60,000 nt of DNA from Takakia lepidozioides (Eukaryota; Streptophyta; Takakiopsida; Takakiales; Takakiaceae): positions 4,094,001 through 4,154,000 of the forward strand of contig CM060731.1 in the NCBI GenBank assembly GCA_030704615.1. Reading direction: 5' to 3'. Every line of letters starts with the position of its first letter. Position 1 is the first letter of the stretch. Position numbers and translations under genes: made by a program. The notes beneath the pieces were generated by a model, which worked only from the letters and a program-made list of their open reading frames with translations, ran no database searches and was not told the origin of the DNA. Positions 39,976 through 52,347 of this stretch are shown piece by piece.

Positions 39976-41602
39976 ATGGCCGATGAAGAAGAGGAATTGG
40001 AAGAGGAGGAAGAGGAAGGCGAGGGAAAAGGAGGAGGAGGGGGGTCAGAGCCACCCCCAATATGGCCCAAGCTCCCCTCAGAGGCTCAAACGACCATGGG
40101 AAGACATGCACAATACCTTGCAGACAAATTTGAAACCTTGTTTGCTACTACAGCAAAACTACAGGTGCTGTTATGTCAATCTTTGTGAGGATTCATATTA
40201 GCGATGCTAAGGATTTCCAATGCAGGTTCAAGGATCTATGGATCTTGCCATCGTGCAGATTTTACTTGCCTTTAGTTCCCCCATCATCGCCTCAGCCTGT
40301 GGGTAGTCTTGATCTGAAATGCTTTGTGTTGTGCTTGAGAGAGGAATGCAGGGACTCGTGGATTAGTTATTTCTGGGCTGTTGTTCAGGCCCACATTCTT
40401 TCTTGTATCCGTCCCATAACCTCTTTGAGCTTTCCGTGGACATTATAAGTTTCTTTCTTTCTCTCTGATTGTTAGTGCAACCATAGCCACTGTGGATAGA
40501 ATTGTTGTACTTGATTCACTCACATGCTTTACGTGTAATTTGACTGCCATCTCACAAATCTACACTTGGTGAATATCGCTATGGGCTAGACCACCAAGCC
40601 AACACCGACAATTGGAAAAACACAACTTTTTGTGTTCATGCCGCGGTCGGATTGTCTGAGGCTGTCCGCCAGCGCTAGGTCATTTTCAGGTGCAGCCCCA
40701 TAAATCCTGGAACGAGGCTGAGACACCTCCAAGAGGGTAGTTTCCTGGGGGCTTCTGGAGGGTGTCGTAGCAAATGTTCAATGATTGAGGGCACTGTGCA
40801 GGCCTGAGATAAGGTGGGTCGTTGATCCCTGGGTTCAATACTGTTGAATCTTACACTTTAGGGGAAGAATTGCCTATCCACAATGTGCATCGTTGGGATT
40901 TCAAATGCCCAGCTCCGAAAAGGAGGTAGGCTCACTGGTGAGGGCCCACTCGATTTGAGATTTTGATTTGAAACCAATTAACTCTTGTACAGTCACCTCA
41001 TTTGGGTCTTTTAGAGATATTTGATTTAACTTGCACCCATTGTGCTGGCCACAGATCAATATCAACGCTAATGTCACAAAGCTGAAGAGTAAGAGTAATT
41101 AATCTGCTCAAGTGGCCGGATAGAGATGACCCACGGAGGCGAGACAGGATAACACTTCAAGATTATATTCACAACAGAATTAGCCAAAAAGACATAGCAA
41201 CTGGTAGACAGAATCATATGAGAGACAGACAAAGACAATTCGATCATATAGCCAGCTACACAAAATCACATTACAAGAGATGGTATTGCTCAGGTAGACT
41301 TGACAGCTCTGGACGGGAAAGTTGAAGGGAAGATGAAAGAGAATCATGAAGCTCTTTTGAAGGGATGTGAGGATCTTTCAAAGCGGGTTGAATCCCTGGA
41401 GAAGCTGATTGCTGAGAAATTCAAGACCGACGAAGGGAAGAGTGGAGAGGAAAAAGAAGGAGAGGGCAAGGCAGCAGAAAAGACGGAGGGAGAAGAGGGT
41501 GAGGCAAAAGAAAAGGAGGCAAAAAAGGAGGGAGAAGAGGGTGAACCAGCAGAGAAGGAGGAAGGAGAAGAAGAAGAAGCTGAGGAGGAGGTGGAGGCGT
41601 GA
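39976..41602 (+). CDS. Small acidic coiled-coil protein, unknown function
   Basis: Two exons join in phase 0: 39976-40164 (ATG start) and 41294-41602 (TGA), giving about 165 residues. Seen directly: a Glu-rich start (DEEEELEEEEEEGEG), a short conserved-looking core (PPPIWPKLPSEAQTTMGRH then YLADKFETLFATTAKLQ), a predicted coiled coil (LSKRVESLEKLIAEKF), and a long Glu/Lys tail ending EEEVEA. No catalytic motif is visible. The composition suggests a soluble scaffold or chaperone-like protein, which is inference. A possible 27-base in-frame extra exon lies at 40226-40252 (VQGSMDLAI), after a short intron, with a weak GTGCAG donor. I do not recognise the family. Confidence 0.65.
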
Positions 41603-42959
41603 TTGCTGTCAGCGGTTGCAAGCTGACACTTCTGCAGTCTGAAGACCTTTTTTCCATCCTTACATGGTCTTGAAACTAGGCTTGTGATTCACAACACAGG
41701 AAGGAGTTGTAAAATGGTATGTTGGATGATCGAGTACTTTGCCATTATAGTACCATGCGAACATGTCACTCCCTCCTCTTTCTCTTCACATGTCTACCGC
41801 TTCTTGGAACTTTCTCTTGGTTTGTAGTCCCTTTGAGTCTCTAGTGCATGTTATGACGTCATTATCTTCTTCTTACCAAGATGAGTCAGTACTCTATGCA
41901 CCAACCGTGTCTCAACTCCCAGTGCCCACGGATTCTCCATCTCCCTCTTCACAGCTTTCCCTTGTCTTCAAGATCTTTATTTGAGATCGTTTGCATGTCA
42001 TAGATAATTGTTGCCCGTCACCTTAATGTCTCTCTCAAGGAGGGAACTTGGATTAGGAAATTGAGGTCGATGCACAGTATTTGAAATCTGCAAACACATT
42101 CTATGTCGAGAAATCCACAGGGGATACATACCATTGCGTGTTATTGACAATGTCTCAGTGGAACTTGACAAGCTATGATGATATTCAAAACTCACCAGCC
42201 ACTATCTATGCAATTGGCATTGACGAGCAGTACTAGCTAATGCTTGTGACATGACTATGACATGTAAGTCATGATACATTTCAAATCATGTGCAATTTAA
42301 GTAGCCAAGCTGCATGTTGCTTATAAGAGTAAAATGCTATTGTCTCGCGAATGGTTGCCGCATTCTAGGAAGTGTCAGGCAAGATGCCTCCAACAACTTG
42401 TTCTCTGGCAAACTGGGCCAATGTGCAGTGGTGCAACTCTTCACACCATAAATGAGTTGGATGGATGGCTATTACAGCCACATTTTGGTAGAGGAACGAC
42501 ATGGCTGCAAAGCAATGTTACTAGTACCAGCTATGCCTCTCACTAAGCATGAGAACCATGAGTTGGAAAAAATCATGTCCACTTACATGTGCGACTGCTT
42601 GACAGAAACTCAGGAGTTCATATGGTGTTGTAGGTGTGTGTCTGTACAGTAGTTCATATGGTGTTGTAGGTGTGTGTGTCTGTACAGTAGTTCATATGGT
42701 GTAGTAGGTGTGTGTGTCTGCCATTGAGATGGTAGCAGGGAGAAGGGAGCTTCAGAAAACCACAAAAAATAACACCATATATCGATGACTAGAATCCACT
42801 TGAAGACAGTCTCCAAAGGTGAACAAATTTAATCATTAGTATTAGGTTTCATGATACAAGAATTTAGCTTCCTAAGATGATAGTTTACATGGAGCATGTG
42901 CTGAGTGAAAACTAGAGAAAAATAACTTCTGTGTATTCAGCTAAGAGCAAATATGCCAT
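41603..42959. other. Convergent intergenic region with minisatellite
   Basis: Between the acidic coiled-coil gene (+) and the ABC1K1 gene (-), both ending here. It contains the three-copy minisatellite at 42616-42725 and no supported coding exon. Confidence 0.5.
42616..42725 (+). repeat. 36-38-base minisatellite, three copies
   Basis: Units beginning GTTCATATGGTGTTGTAGG start near 42616, 42652 and 42690 and are nearly identical. They include a TGTGTG stretch whose length differs between copies. The array sits 230-345 bases downstream of the ABC1K1 stop, so it is likely in or near its 3' UTR. Confidence 0.85.
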
Positions 42960-45900
42960 CTACATGAAAATTTCACGCAGGGTGCGTGCCAGAACCCTGG
43001 ATGTGAGTCGATTCACTAGCTCAGGAAGAACCTGTGTAGCAACAGTGGGCAGCACTGGCAGTAGCTCTTGCACCACTTCCTGCACCTCCATTCCACCTCC
43101 CTACCAACCACCCAGTAACTTCAGTACCAGAAACAGTGTTCTCCATTGCACAGATAATCACACTCCCACCAATCCACCACAACCAAACGGAAATCCAGTC
43201 CCATCTAGTACATACGACCAAGACAGGAATACCACACATCTGTCAGTGCAAGGTACGACTATAGACTTGCTTCTCAAAAAGAACAAGGAGAACATGTCCA
43301 AGGCAATAAGGAGAACAGGATGAAAACTAGAGGCCTTCTGTAAGAAGAATTTGTAAACCTACTTAACAGTGTAGGGAAAGACTTCACAAAAGTACAGAAA
43401 AATACACAGAAGACTAACTGGTAGGATCCCCATTCTTTATCAGCTCACAAAGTGGATGTAAACATACACCTTAAGGAGATTAAAGCTTACCTGAGAGAGC
43501 GAGCGAAAGGCAGGGCTGCCAGCAGATAGGAATGTTACAATGCGCCGAACATTGCTTAATACAGCCTCATCCTCTTGTGTGACGATGGGGATTAGCGATA
43601 CAGGCCTACGAGCGCCTGGGAGGGCCACAAAATTCATGATGGGGTTTAATCTTTCTAGCCCTAAGAGGCCGACTAGCCGTGCCAGCTGCTCTCTAGTCAC
43701 TGCATCTATCCCCTTCACCACCTGCAACGTAGGAGTGCCAGCGTCAGTGCGCACTACACTCAATTACTGCAAGAAAGCCATGAGTCAGCTATCCAAGATT
43801 GTGAATATCATTTTTAAGCTTCATATTGGGCAGCAATCAAAGATGTCCATGAGATGACTGCAAGGTACAGCCAACTTCTCACTGCGCTTCTAGCAAATGA
43901 TGGCCCTAATCTATCAAATAACTTCAAAGTGGTGGGAACACATGCTCTTCTGTTAGGCAAGTAATGAGCACCTCATCCAGAATAAATTCCCGAAAGAATT
44001 CACCCTGTTGAGAAAATAAAAAGGACAGTGCAATCCGTGTCTGCGCATGCTGCTGCTGTGACAATAACGAAGGAGCTGCCATTGGTGCAGGTGCCTTGAC
44101 CAAGCCCAGGGACCCCATTCCCCCTTCCATTTGGCCCCCACCTCCACTCCTGGCTGCTGCCGTAAAAGTCTCAAAGGCTTCCATCACATCAATGAAGCGC
44201 TCTGCGTCGAATGCACCAGTTCGTCCATAGATGGTGTATCGCAGTGCTTCCCTTAACCGTGGAGAGTTATCTGTTAACAGCCTCTGCACACAAGAGCACT
44301 ACCTCCATTTGGTACTTTCCACCATGACTTGCTTAATTACTGGTGAAACAATGCAGTCTTCTGTCTCTCATTTCCTTTTCCCTTCTCCCAGATAGTATAT
44401 CCTCTACCTGACTTAAGTTGAAACCTTTACAATGAACAGACAAGACAATTAAGCAAACCTTGCCACAGCCTTCTCTCTCAAGGTTAGCTCCAAACCTGCG
44501 CAATGTAAGGATATGCCTCGTCCACAATCGCGAAGTCAGAGTTTCCAACCAAAGCAATGCCCTCCAAAACTCCAATAGCACGAATAATAAGAGCAAAATA
44601 TGGTGGTATCCGAAATGGATAATCAAATGTAATCTGCGCAAGATCTGCTGCAAGTTCTTGGAAGTTGATATTCTTAGCTCCACCCCCTTCAAGTGCTTGG
44701 TCAAATACTTTGGCAAGCACAGGCATAATAGGCTTTAGGTTCACCCCTTCTGGAATAAAATCTAGCAACACAAAGTCTTCCACAATGGCTTCATAATCGC
44801 GATGAATCAAGTGAGCTATTGCTTCTATCATTCCATACTTTTGGTTGTCCGTGATCTGTGTCATGAGACCTGCCCACAGTACACAGCCAGTGAATGAGTA
44901 AAATAACTGCCTCACACAGAAGGGGGACAGTGGTGGTATATAGTACTTCCAACTGCGTTCCAAAGAAGGACTATCATTTTCCACAGCACTTAGACTGGTT
45001 CCATGCCCAGCTTCAACAATGTCTCGTACACTCATGTAATGAAACCCAAAATTGTGTTTGCACACAAACAATTTTCAGTAGTGTCTGATTGCTAGTGGTA
45101 ATGACCTTCTGGTCCACCTCCAACTTGGCCAACGTTAAGAATAATTACACACCAGAGAGTACAAGAATGCGCACACAACACATGGAATGAGCAAGCTAAC
45201 AAAAACTCAATAGAGGCCCAAAGTACTAAGCCTCAGGCAGTGATCAGTCCTCATCCTTCCAACGGTAGACTCAGTGAATATTGCATACTCACTCGAGATC
45301 AGGCAAACACCACAAAGAACATCAAAGTACATACCAAAATCAAGAATTGCCAATTTTCCCTCAGGTGTTCGAATAAGGTTGCCAGGATGAGGATCTGCAT
45401 GGAAAAAACCTGTGTCTAATAACTTCATGCCATATTACCACAACAACAGGGTTAGTGATTGCTACACTTTTGAAGAAACACCACTCCCACGTGACAATTA
45501 CCAGTTTCCATATCTTCATCGGCATTTTCATATATCCAACAGTGCACTTGCACAGTCACTCAGCAATATGACCACAGAATGCAGAAGCAGATAAAGAGCC
45601 TCTAACACCTTGACTGCCCCAACAACATAGCAGCTACCCCTGCTCACCCGCTTCATACTTCAGTCCCATAAACAAAGGTGCATATCTTTGATTGTGTATT
45701 CTACAACAGAGAGGCACACCTGCTTGAGATAACAGATGACACCAACATTAACAAGGTCTCCAACATCACTGGCAGTGCTTTGTGAGAGCTTTCTCCCTTC
45801 AATCCAACTAGTTGTAAGCACTCGTCGTGATGTGTACTGTGAGTAAGTCTTTGGAACAACCACCTGCACCACATTACATCCTACCAAAGTCAAAAGGGAA

Positions 45901-48900
45901 AATGTGGGGATAGAAGATTACTCCTCTGAAAAAAGAAAAAACTCGGTTTTTTGACCTCTGTAGTGGGTAAAAATCTTACTAGGAATGCAGGGGAGGGATA
46001 CACATACAGTAGCATAGAGAGAAAAGGTCACAATACTGATGGCATCTTTGGACTATCTCGGCCATTGCACTGTGCCAAGGATGCAAAGGGAGGGAGAGGG
46101 GTGAGTTTGTGTGAGACAGACACACACACACACGAACACACCCACCAACAAATGTTTACTCATTATATCTTCCTTCCTGTAGCCCTCTGGCTATGGACCT
46201 GCACTTCACTTGGACAGAAGGGGAGGAAAGAAGGATGGGAGATGACCAGATGGCAAAGGCTTCTATCAGAAAGTGAAAATACCTTTAAGAGGAAGTTGGT
46301 CATACCATTTCAAGTTTTCTCAAGGAATGGTTTGATATGTTGACACACATTGCCCAACTGCTCAGTATAGCAGGAACCTTTTCTATCACACTAACCTGGG
46401 ACGTCATATCCAAGAAGTTGAAAGAGGTGCCTCCTCTTCTCTCACTCCAGGTTGTACATGTGCATCTATGTCTATCTTAGTGGACTTGCCTATGACCTTG
46501 ACTTTCCAGGCTTAAGTCACTTTGCTGTTTTGGTGTTCTTTCTATGGTTGTTACTTCTGAGCACAACCTTACTGTTCCAGAATGAGGTGGAGCAGGCAAT
46601 TGAGCTTCGTGAAATAGGTACATCCTTGGGCCCAGCTCATATCAAGCTTGGCAAGCTCTCAGCATTCAGCCCGAGATTCTCTCGCCGTCAGCCATGACCA
46701 AATTGCAAAAGCTTTGTGATAAGGTGCGTGCTTGAACTCTTGTGTGGGTCTGTGGAGCACCGCCGTACCATGGTATTTACTGATATTCACATGCTTGGGA
46801 AAGAGGTTTGTCCGCATACACTTAATAATACTGACGGAGGGCCTGTCTGCTGCATCTGTCAACCTTTGCTGTGTTTTACAGCCACATTCTGAAAGGCAGA
46901 TATACTAGAGCCCTGGATCATGTTTCACTATCTCTGGGGGTTTACGTCATGCAGGCATTACAGCCTTCATTAAGGATTTAAGGTAAGGGAAAGAGAGAGA
47001 GCAAGAGAGAACTTATTCCCCTAAACATATTCTAACCTGAAATGGGTTGAATACCCCGACTGACCTGGGGAAGGTCAACCCGAATCAGTTCTGCAAATCG
47101 TGTACCATTCTGTCCTTCCCTAACATAGTCCAGCTCCTCAAAGAATCGTGCCGACCACTCGTCCACAAGCCCTACAATATCTGTGGCAATCTGCATAGTA
47201 TGACGATGAATAGGCACCCTGATAATCAATTGATCCATATGCACCTCTGCGGGAAGTCATGTGATATATCCATAGCATGGCATGGCATGGCATGGCGTGC
47301 ACAACATTTCACAGCTCACAATTGAACATGAGTGCTCTTCACTCAATACAAGTCACAACTCCATTCCTCTAGCCTCACTACACTAGCTCAGTCTAGTGCC
47401 CTTTTTCTCCTTTAGTCCAGTAACACTGCAATAGTGAGTGAACATGCCTGGGGAACATTTCGGAGTGCAAGGCCCAGACGGCGGATAATGAAGAGATCAA
47501 TGGTGACAGTCTCCAGGACATACGGACGCTGCACCTTCACTGCCACCAAATCACCTGTGCTGAGCAGCCTCCCCTTGTACACCTGCCCCAGGGATGCTGC
47601 CCCCAATACACATTTTCATCTGAACTCTACCCTGTCATGATTGCTTTTCAAAGATTCACCAGTCACCCCTCTTACAAGCCTCAACAATGGCAGTGATCTG
47701 TGAGAGTTCCCAAGGGTAGCTGACCATCTTTATGGGAGGCAAAAAAAACAATTCTGCATCATATGTTTATCTCCCTCGTACTTCCCTTCCTTCTTTGCTG
47801 ATCGAACCAAGGGATGGAGCTCAGGATCCTGGGAATATGAATATCTCACAAAACAACACAGTCCAATAATAGCCAGCTTCGAATTGGGAGGGTAGCGTAG
47901 TTGGTAATCACAATACCAGCAGCAATCGGGGAAGGGGAAAGTTCGGAATATATCTCTGGCCAGGGTTGCCCCAACTCCTCCTCAATAAGAGCCATTGCCA
48001 CATCATCTGGAAAAGAGGGAACCTGTGGAATAGAGAAGCACAGGCTTCCATCCTCAATCAAGGCTTTACCGCCCGCATCATAAAAACCTCCAGAGATAGT
48101 GAAACATAATCCAGGTTTCTACTATTTCTACCTTTAAAAATATGGCTGTAAAACACACAAATGGTTGACAGATGCAGCAGACAGGCCCTCCGCCAGTACT
48201 ACTAAATAAATGTATGCGGACAGACCTCTTCCAACAGCATGTGAATATCCCCACAGACTTCAATGCTTCACAGAGAAGAGTTCAAGCTAGCACCTTATCA
48301 CAAAGCTTTTGCAATTCGGTCATGGCTGACGGCGAGAGAATGTCGGGCCGAATGCTGAGAGCTTGCCCAAGCTTGATATAAGCTGGGCCCAAGGATGTAA
48401 CTATTTCACGAAGCTCAATTGCCCGCTCCACCTCATTCTGGAACAGTAAGGTTGTGCTTCTGTAAGCTTGTGCTCAGAAGTAACAACCCTAGAAAGAACA
48501 CCAAAACAGCAAAGTGACTTAAGCCTGGAAAGTCAGGGTCATAGGCAAGTCCACTAAGATAGACATAGATGCACATGTACAATCTGGATTGTGAGAGAAG
48601 AAGAGGCACCTCTTTCAACTTTTTGGATATGACGTCCCAGGTCAAGTGTGATAGAAAGGTTCCCGCTACACTGAGAAGTTGGGCAATGCGGGTCAACACA
48701 GATCCAGGGCGCTTGCTCCAGTAGCCTGCGATGGTGTCAGGATCGTAGACCTGAGGCAACATGGCCTCGCCATACCCTTTCTCCACCTGCTTCCATTTCA
48801 ATCCAAATTAACACCTTGCTCCATTCACTGCCTTCAGGATCACGCCCACCACCACATGGGCAGCCCCAGTGCATGACCACCGCAATCCCTCTAACAGCAG

Positions 48901-49782
48901 CAATTCTACCTATACATGTTCATGTTTTGCCAAGCAGGGCAGTAACATTAGACACCTCAGTCCTTTGCAGGATGAATGAGAAGAGTGTACCTCGACTAGG
49001 CGGAGCTGGGTGTCAGCAGCGGCAAAAAGCTCATCGGAGAGGTTCTGCCCACGAAGGCCACGCATGAGTGATGCCACCTGCTCATCTTCTTCCATCTGTG
49101 CTCGCATCCTCTTCATTTCATCCGCCATCTCTCCGACTTTCTGTTTCCAACAGAGAGCATGACAGTCACTACAAAACTTTGCATTGCTCAATTTGCACAA
49201 CAACGCGGATGAACCAGATGAACTTTACAGTCTAGAGTAACTTCTCGCAATTTGAGCGATCTGAATATTCGGGACAGAAGCTAGCGGCTGCGGTTGCAGG
49301 TCAGCAAACAGAGGAAATCGAAACTGTCCAATACACGAGCTAGCTCTGACAGTAGTGCATGTCATTCTCGTAGCAAGAAAGAGAATCAGTCTAACCACAA
49401 CAGAGTAAAATCAGCACACCTATAAGGCTCGTATGCATGTTGATATTGTAAGAAGCAGGGGCAGGACAGACGACACTACCATGGTTCGTGTCTTAGTTGC
49501 AGGAGTGCCTGACACTGGGGCTACACCCAGCCCCTTGTCAGTGGTCCCTATCGCTCGTGGTGCATCCCGTGTGGCCACAGCCTGCACTAGCGCTACTCTA
49601 TACGATATGGCGAAGGTGCGGCTGACTGAATTGCGCTTTGTCCCCTGCCTCCATATCTCGCTTCTTCCATATCCTGTGTAACCGACAGTGGATCGAACGC
49701 AAGATGATTGACAACGTGAGGCGGGTTGAGGCGTGCAATTGTGAATTGAAATTTGCAGACATGCTTCCCAGGTCGCCACCAT
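42960..49782 (-). CDS. ABC1-type atypical kinase, ABC1K1 (PGR6)-like, plastidic
   Basis: Member of the UbiB/ADCK family. The land-plant ABC1K1 orthologues sit in plastoglobules and act in prenyl-quinone and photosynthetic homeostasis. Thirteen exons, 5' to 3': 49480-49782 (least certain), 48991-49140, 48610-48786, 48294-48437, 47917-48022, 47448-47596, 47065-47190, 45720-45863, 45335-45422, 44496-44869, 43972-44283, 43491-43721 and 42960-43079 (TAG). They give about 807 residues. Family hallmarks seen: the KxGQ-type stretch [18 protein letters not shown], the Ala-rich loop [20 protein letters not shown] with the lysine, [16 protein letters not shown] and AILDFG. The C-terminal half ([34 protein letters not shown]) matches ABC1K1 closely. 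The first exon is Arg/Ser/Thr-rich and low in acid, as for a transit peptide. The donor after 47448 appears to be GC. Intron 7 holds an inverted copy of the exon 4 region. Confidence 0.92.
46120..46133 (+). repeat. (CA)n microsatellite
   Basis: A short run of CA dinucleotides in intron 7 of the ABC1K1 gene, near the left end of the inverted copy. Confidence 0.6.
46331..46980 (+). pseudogene. Inverted, decayed copy of ABC1K1 exon 4 region
   Basis: This plus-strand segment, in intron 7 of the minus-strand ABC1K1 gene, is a reverse-orientation copy of about 48045-48700. It carries the 3' part of exon 3 with its GAG/GTGCCTC donor, the intron, exon 4 and part of intron 4. By eye it is around 90% identical. 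The exon 4 copy starts with [11 protein letters not shown] and is broken by substitutions and a one-base loss (CTTGGCAAGC against CTTGGGCAAGC), so it cannot encode the protein. It can pair with the sense arm in the same transcript. Confidence 0.9.
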
Positions 49783-50255
49783 CCTGCCCCTGCAACCTGC
49801 ACACCTTGCCCTCTACAGCCGTCGGACAGCTTCAGCACGTCAACAATGCATAGAGCTTATACCATAGCCCAGCATCATAATTTGGTTCCCACGGCAGGCA
49901 AATGTGATCCCTGCAGGCCACACGCCTAATCCAGCATTCTGGCAGAAAATCTTTTTATGTGTCCAATTGTGGGTTTCTCCTGCTCACTACTGCTCCGCGC
50001 TCTCCGAGCCTCCACGTTCGCAGTCTCCATACCGCGAGATGAGAGATTGCAGATCTCTCGGAGCAAAGCAGACTTCTGCTGGCCGCGAGCAACACTCCTA
50101 CAGCCTACCACGTGGCCGAACAAATCTGAACAGGACAAAAACTTGGGGTGTCGCGCAAAAAAGGGATGCAGAATGCGTCCTTGGACTTGTTACTGCACTG
50201 GTGGCTTCATTGATCAGACTGGATCTGTCTTCATTGGAAATCTGGAGCTTTGTCA
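49783..50255. other. Region upstream of ABC1K1
   Basis: Probable promoter of ABC1K1. If the ORF starting at 50256 on the plus strand is real, this is a shared divergent promoter. Overlapping short frames on both strands (49926-50302) carry no recognisable domain. Confidence 0.4.
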
Positions 50256-50711
50256 ATGGCTGCAATGTGTGTCACCCACAACTTAAGAGTGCACTGTGCT
50301 GATGTTGGAATGACTAGGGCTACGGGATGCCCCAGCTCTCTTGGCAAATCGGCCATTCACTGTGGTATTTACGGCAGAGGTGGGTGCCCAAGCGCTCTGG
50401 CTGATGCATGGATGTATTGCAGAAGTAGGGGATCTTTGGGTTATGGAGGACGGTCTTCCCGCCTTGGTGTGGTGATGGCCGGAACGCATCTGCTAACGGC
50501 TTCAAGAATCTCTCAAGGCTCAGATTTTGTGCGCGTAATGGGACCCGGCATTGCGAATGCCAATGGTATGAATGCTATGTTTACAATGCTCTGTTTATTG
50601 CACCTTAACGCCAACACTTACATAAAGAAAATTCTCGATACACTGGATTATTTAAGATCCTGTAACCACACGAATGGCCTAGTTGTAGAGAACTGTCATG
50701 GAACTAGCTAA
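50256..50711 (+). CDS. Unidentified ORF divergent from ABC1K1
   Basis: An ATG-started frame of 151 codons (MAAMCVTHNLRVHC and on to NGLVVENCHGTS). The first 80 residues are rich in Ser, Arg, Gly and Cys and poor in acid, which could fit a plastid transit peptide, but no family motif follows. It lies about 470 bases from the ABC1K1 start on the other strand. It may be a real first exon, a lineage-specific gene, or chance. Confidence 0.22.
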   Translation: MAAMCVTHNLRVHCADVGMTRATGCPSSLGKSAIHCGIYGRGGCPSALADAWMYCRSRGSLGYGGRSSRLGVVMAGTHLLTASRISQGSDFVRVMGPGIANANGMNAMFTMLCLLHLNANTYIKKILDTLDYLRSCNHTNGLVVENCHGTS

Positions 50712-52347
50712 CCTTGCCCATAGATGACAAGACTGTTTGCCAGAACTTTTTCGGGGTAACTGCCACGGGATGTTTGCTGCATTCAAAGAGAAATGAAGTG
50801 TATCCAACCGCGAAGCCTTGGTCACAAATGTAGCCCAGCATCAGCTAACCTAGTTGTTGTAAGTGAACTCCGGCACAGGGGTGGCCAGTTGGTGGGTGGT
50901 CTGATGCACAGTTAGCTGTGTGATTTCTGGAGAAATTCTTAACTTCATCGCACATGACATATGAAATTGTTGTGTTTGCATAGTGAAATGAATACACTCC
51001 CTTGACTAATCTGACATTAGCTTGTGGGTCCCTAAACTCTCCCCCCACCCGGACCCATGGTCAATACAGATGTGTTACGTGCGCCTCTGTTTGCAGTGGT
51101 GCCAGTCAGAGAATGTACTCATGCCCTTTGGAGTAAGAAACTGTTTGATGGTGTATTCAACGACCAAGAAGAATATTGGATAGAGGAGAGAGAGACTTAC
51201 ATAGCATATGAGAGCTAGACAAGGAAATACTAAACACAATGTGTTGTGTTTGCCTCTTTTTAATGACGTCAGACAGCCTAAATTAGGCACCATCAGACTG
51301 TCTCTACCCAGATCTGCCTCCATATCTCCCTTTACATATCCCTGCTGGAAAACCAGTTTTAGGTGTACAAAGTGGCAATCAGATGCACACTAGGTAGGGC
51401 CCTTCTCAGAAACAGATCTGCCTCCTCACTTTTATATCATAGGAAGCAACCGCAGAAGTAGGAAGAGCACTAGTGTCTCCTTAAAAGGTAACATCTTTCC
51501 GTGTAGGTACAAGCTCGTAGATCCTTCTAACCATTCAGAGCAAAAATAGCACTAGTATGTGTAAACAATCAACACATACAAGTAGATTTGAGGTTTGAGA
51601 GAGCTCAAAGCCTCACTCCCTTAGTCTCTTGCTGTTAGTAGCATGTCCTGCAACAGAAGAAAGTGAAGTGGCCTCACCTGGATCCACCACAGCCAACCAA
51701 TAAACCAACAGGCTTAAACCACTTCACATTCGTTATCAATGTCATCTCTGCATCAGGTCATACTAGCAAAGAGAGGAGAGATGTCCTTTCAGCCATTGCA
51801 GTCAACAATAGGTACACAACATAGCAGCACCTATTTCAGCCCATGCTCCACAAGGAGGGAGGGTGGTCTCATGTCAAAGCACCTGTTCCCAAAAGTAAGG
51901 TGTTACTAGAGCCAAGTACTAAAGCAAGGGGACACATAGAGGCCTTTGGTTTGCAAAAGTATTCATAGATAGCCTCTCATTTTCAGGTTTCCTCATTCTA
52001 GAACAAGGCATTGGTTACAGTAGACTAGCCAGAAGGTCAATGTACATTGACCGGATCATGTAGAAGGTGGACACATATACTCCAGCTGCTACAGGGTCTA
52101 ACACAAGATATCATGGATTAGTTTGCCATCAAATGTCCTGTTTGTTCACCAGGAACCTTCATGGATGTACCATTCCCCTTGCCATATTCAAGGATCGAGA
52201 GTTCTTGAGAATTCTTGAGTGTTGTTACAAAGAACTCAGCCACATTCAAGGAAAGAGAGAGGGGGAGAGAGAGAGAGAGTTGTGGGAGCATTCAGTAGGT
52301 GTGGTTGCGTACTATGTAAGGCTGAAAACCATGGGTACAGCTGGCAG
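50712..52347. other. No gene seen
   Basis: Only short frames with no recognisable domain. A GA-rich run lies at 52246-52279 (GAGAGAG units). I find no tRNA, repeat array or mobile-element terminus that I would defend. Confidence 0.4.

Noticed and set aside
49420-49850. Other overlapping minus-strand frames at the ABC1K1 5' end
   Set aside because: Only the frame starting at 49782 reaches a phase-0 donor (ATG then GTAGTG) that joins the conserved second exon; the others are likely shadows.
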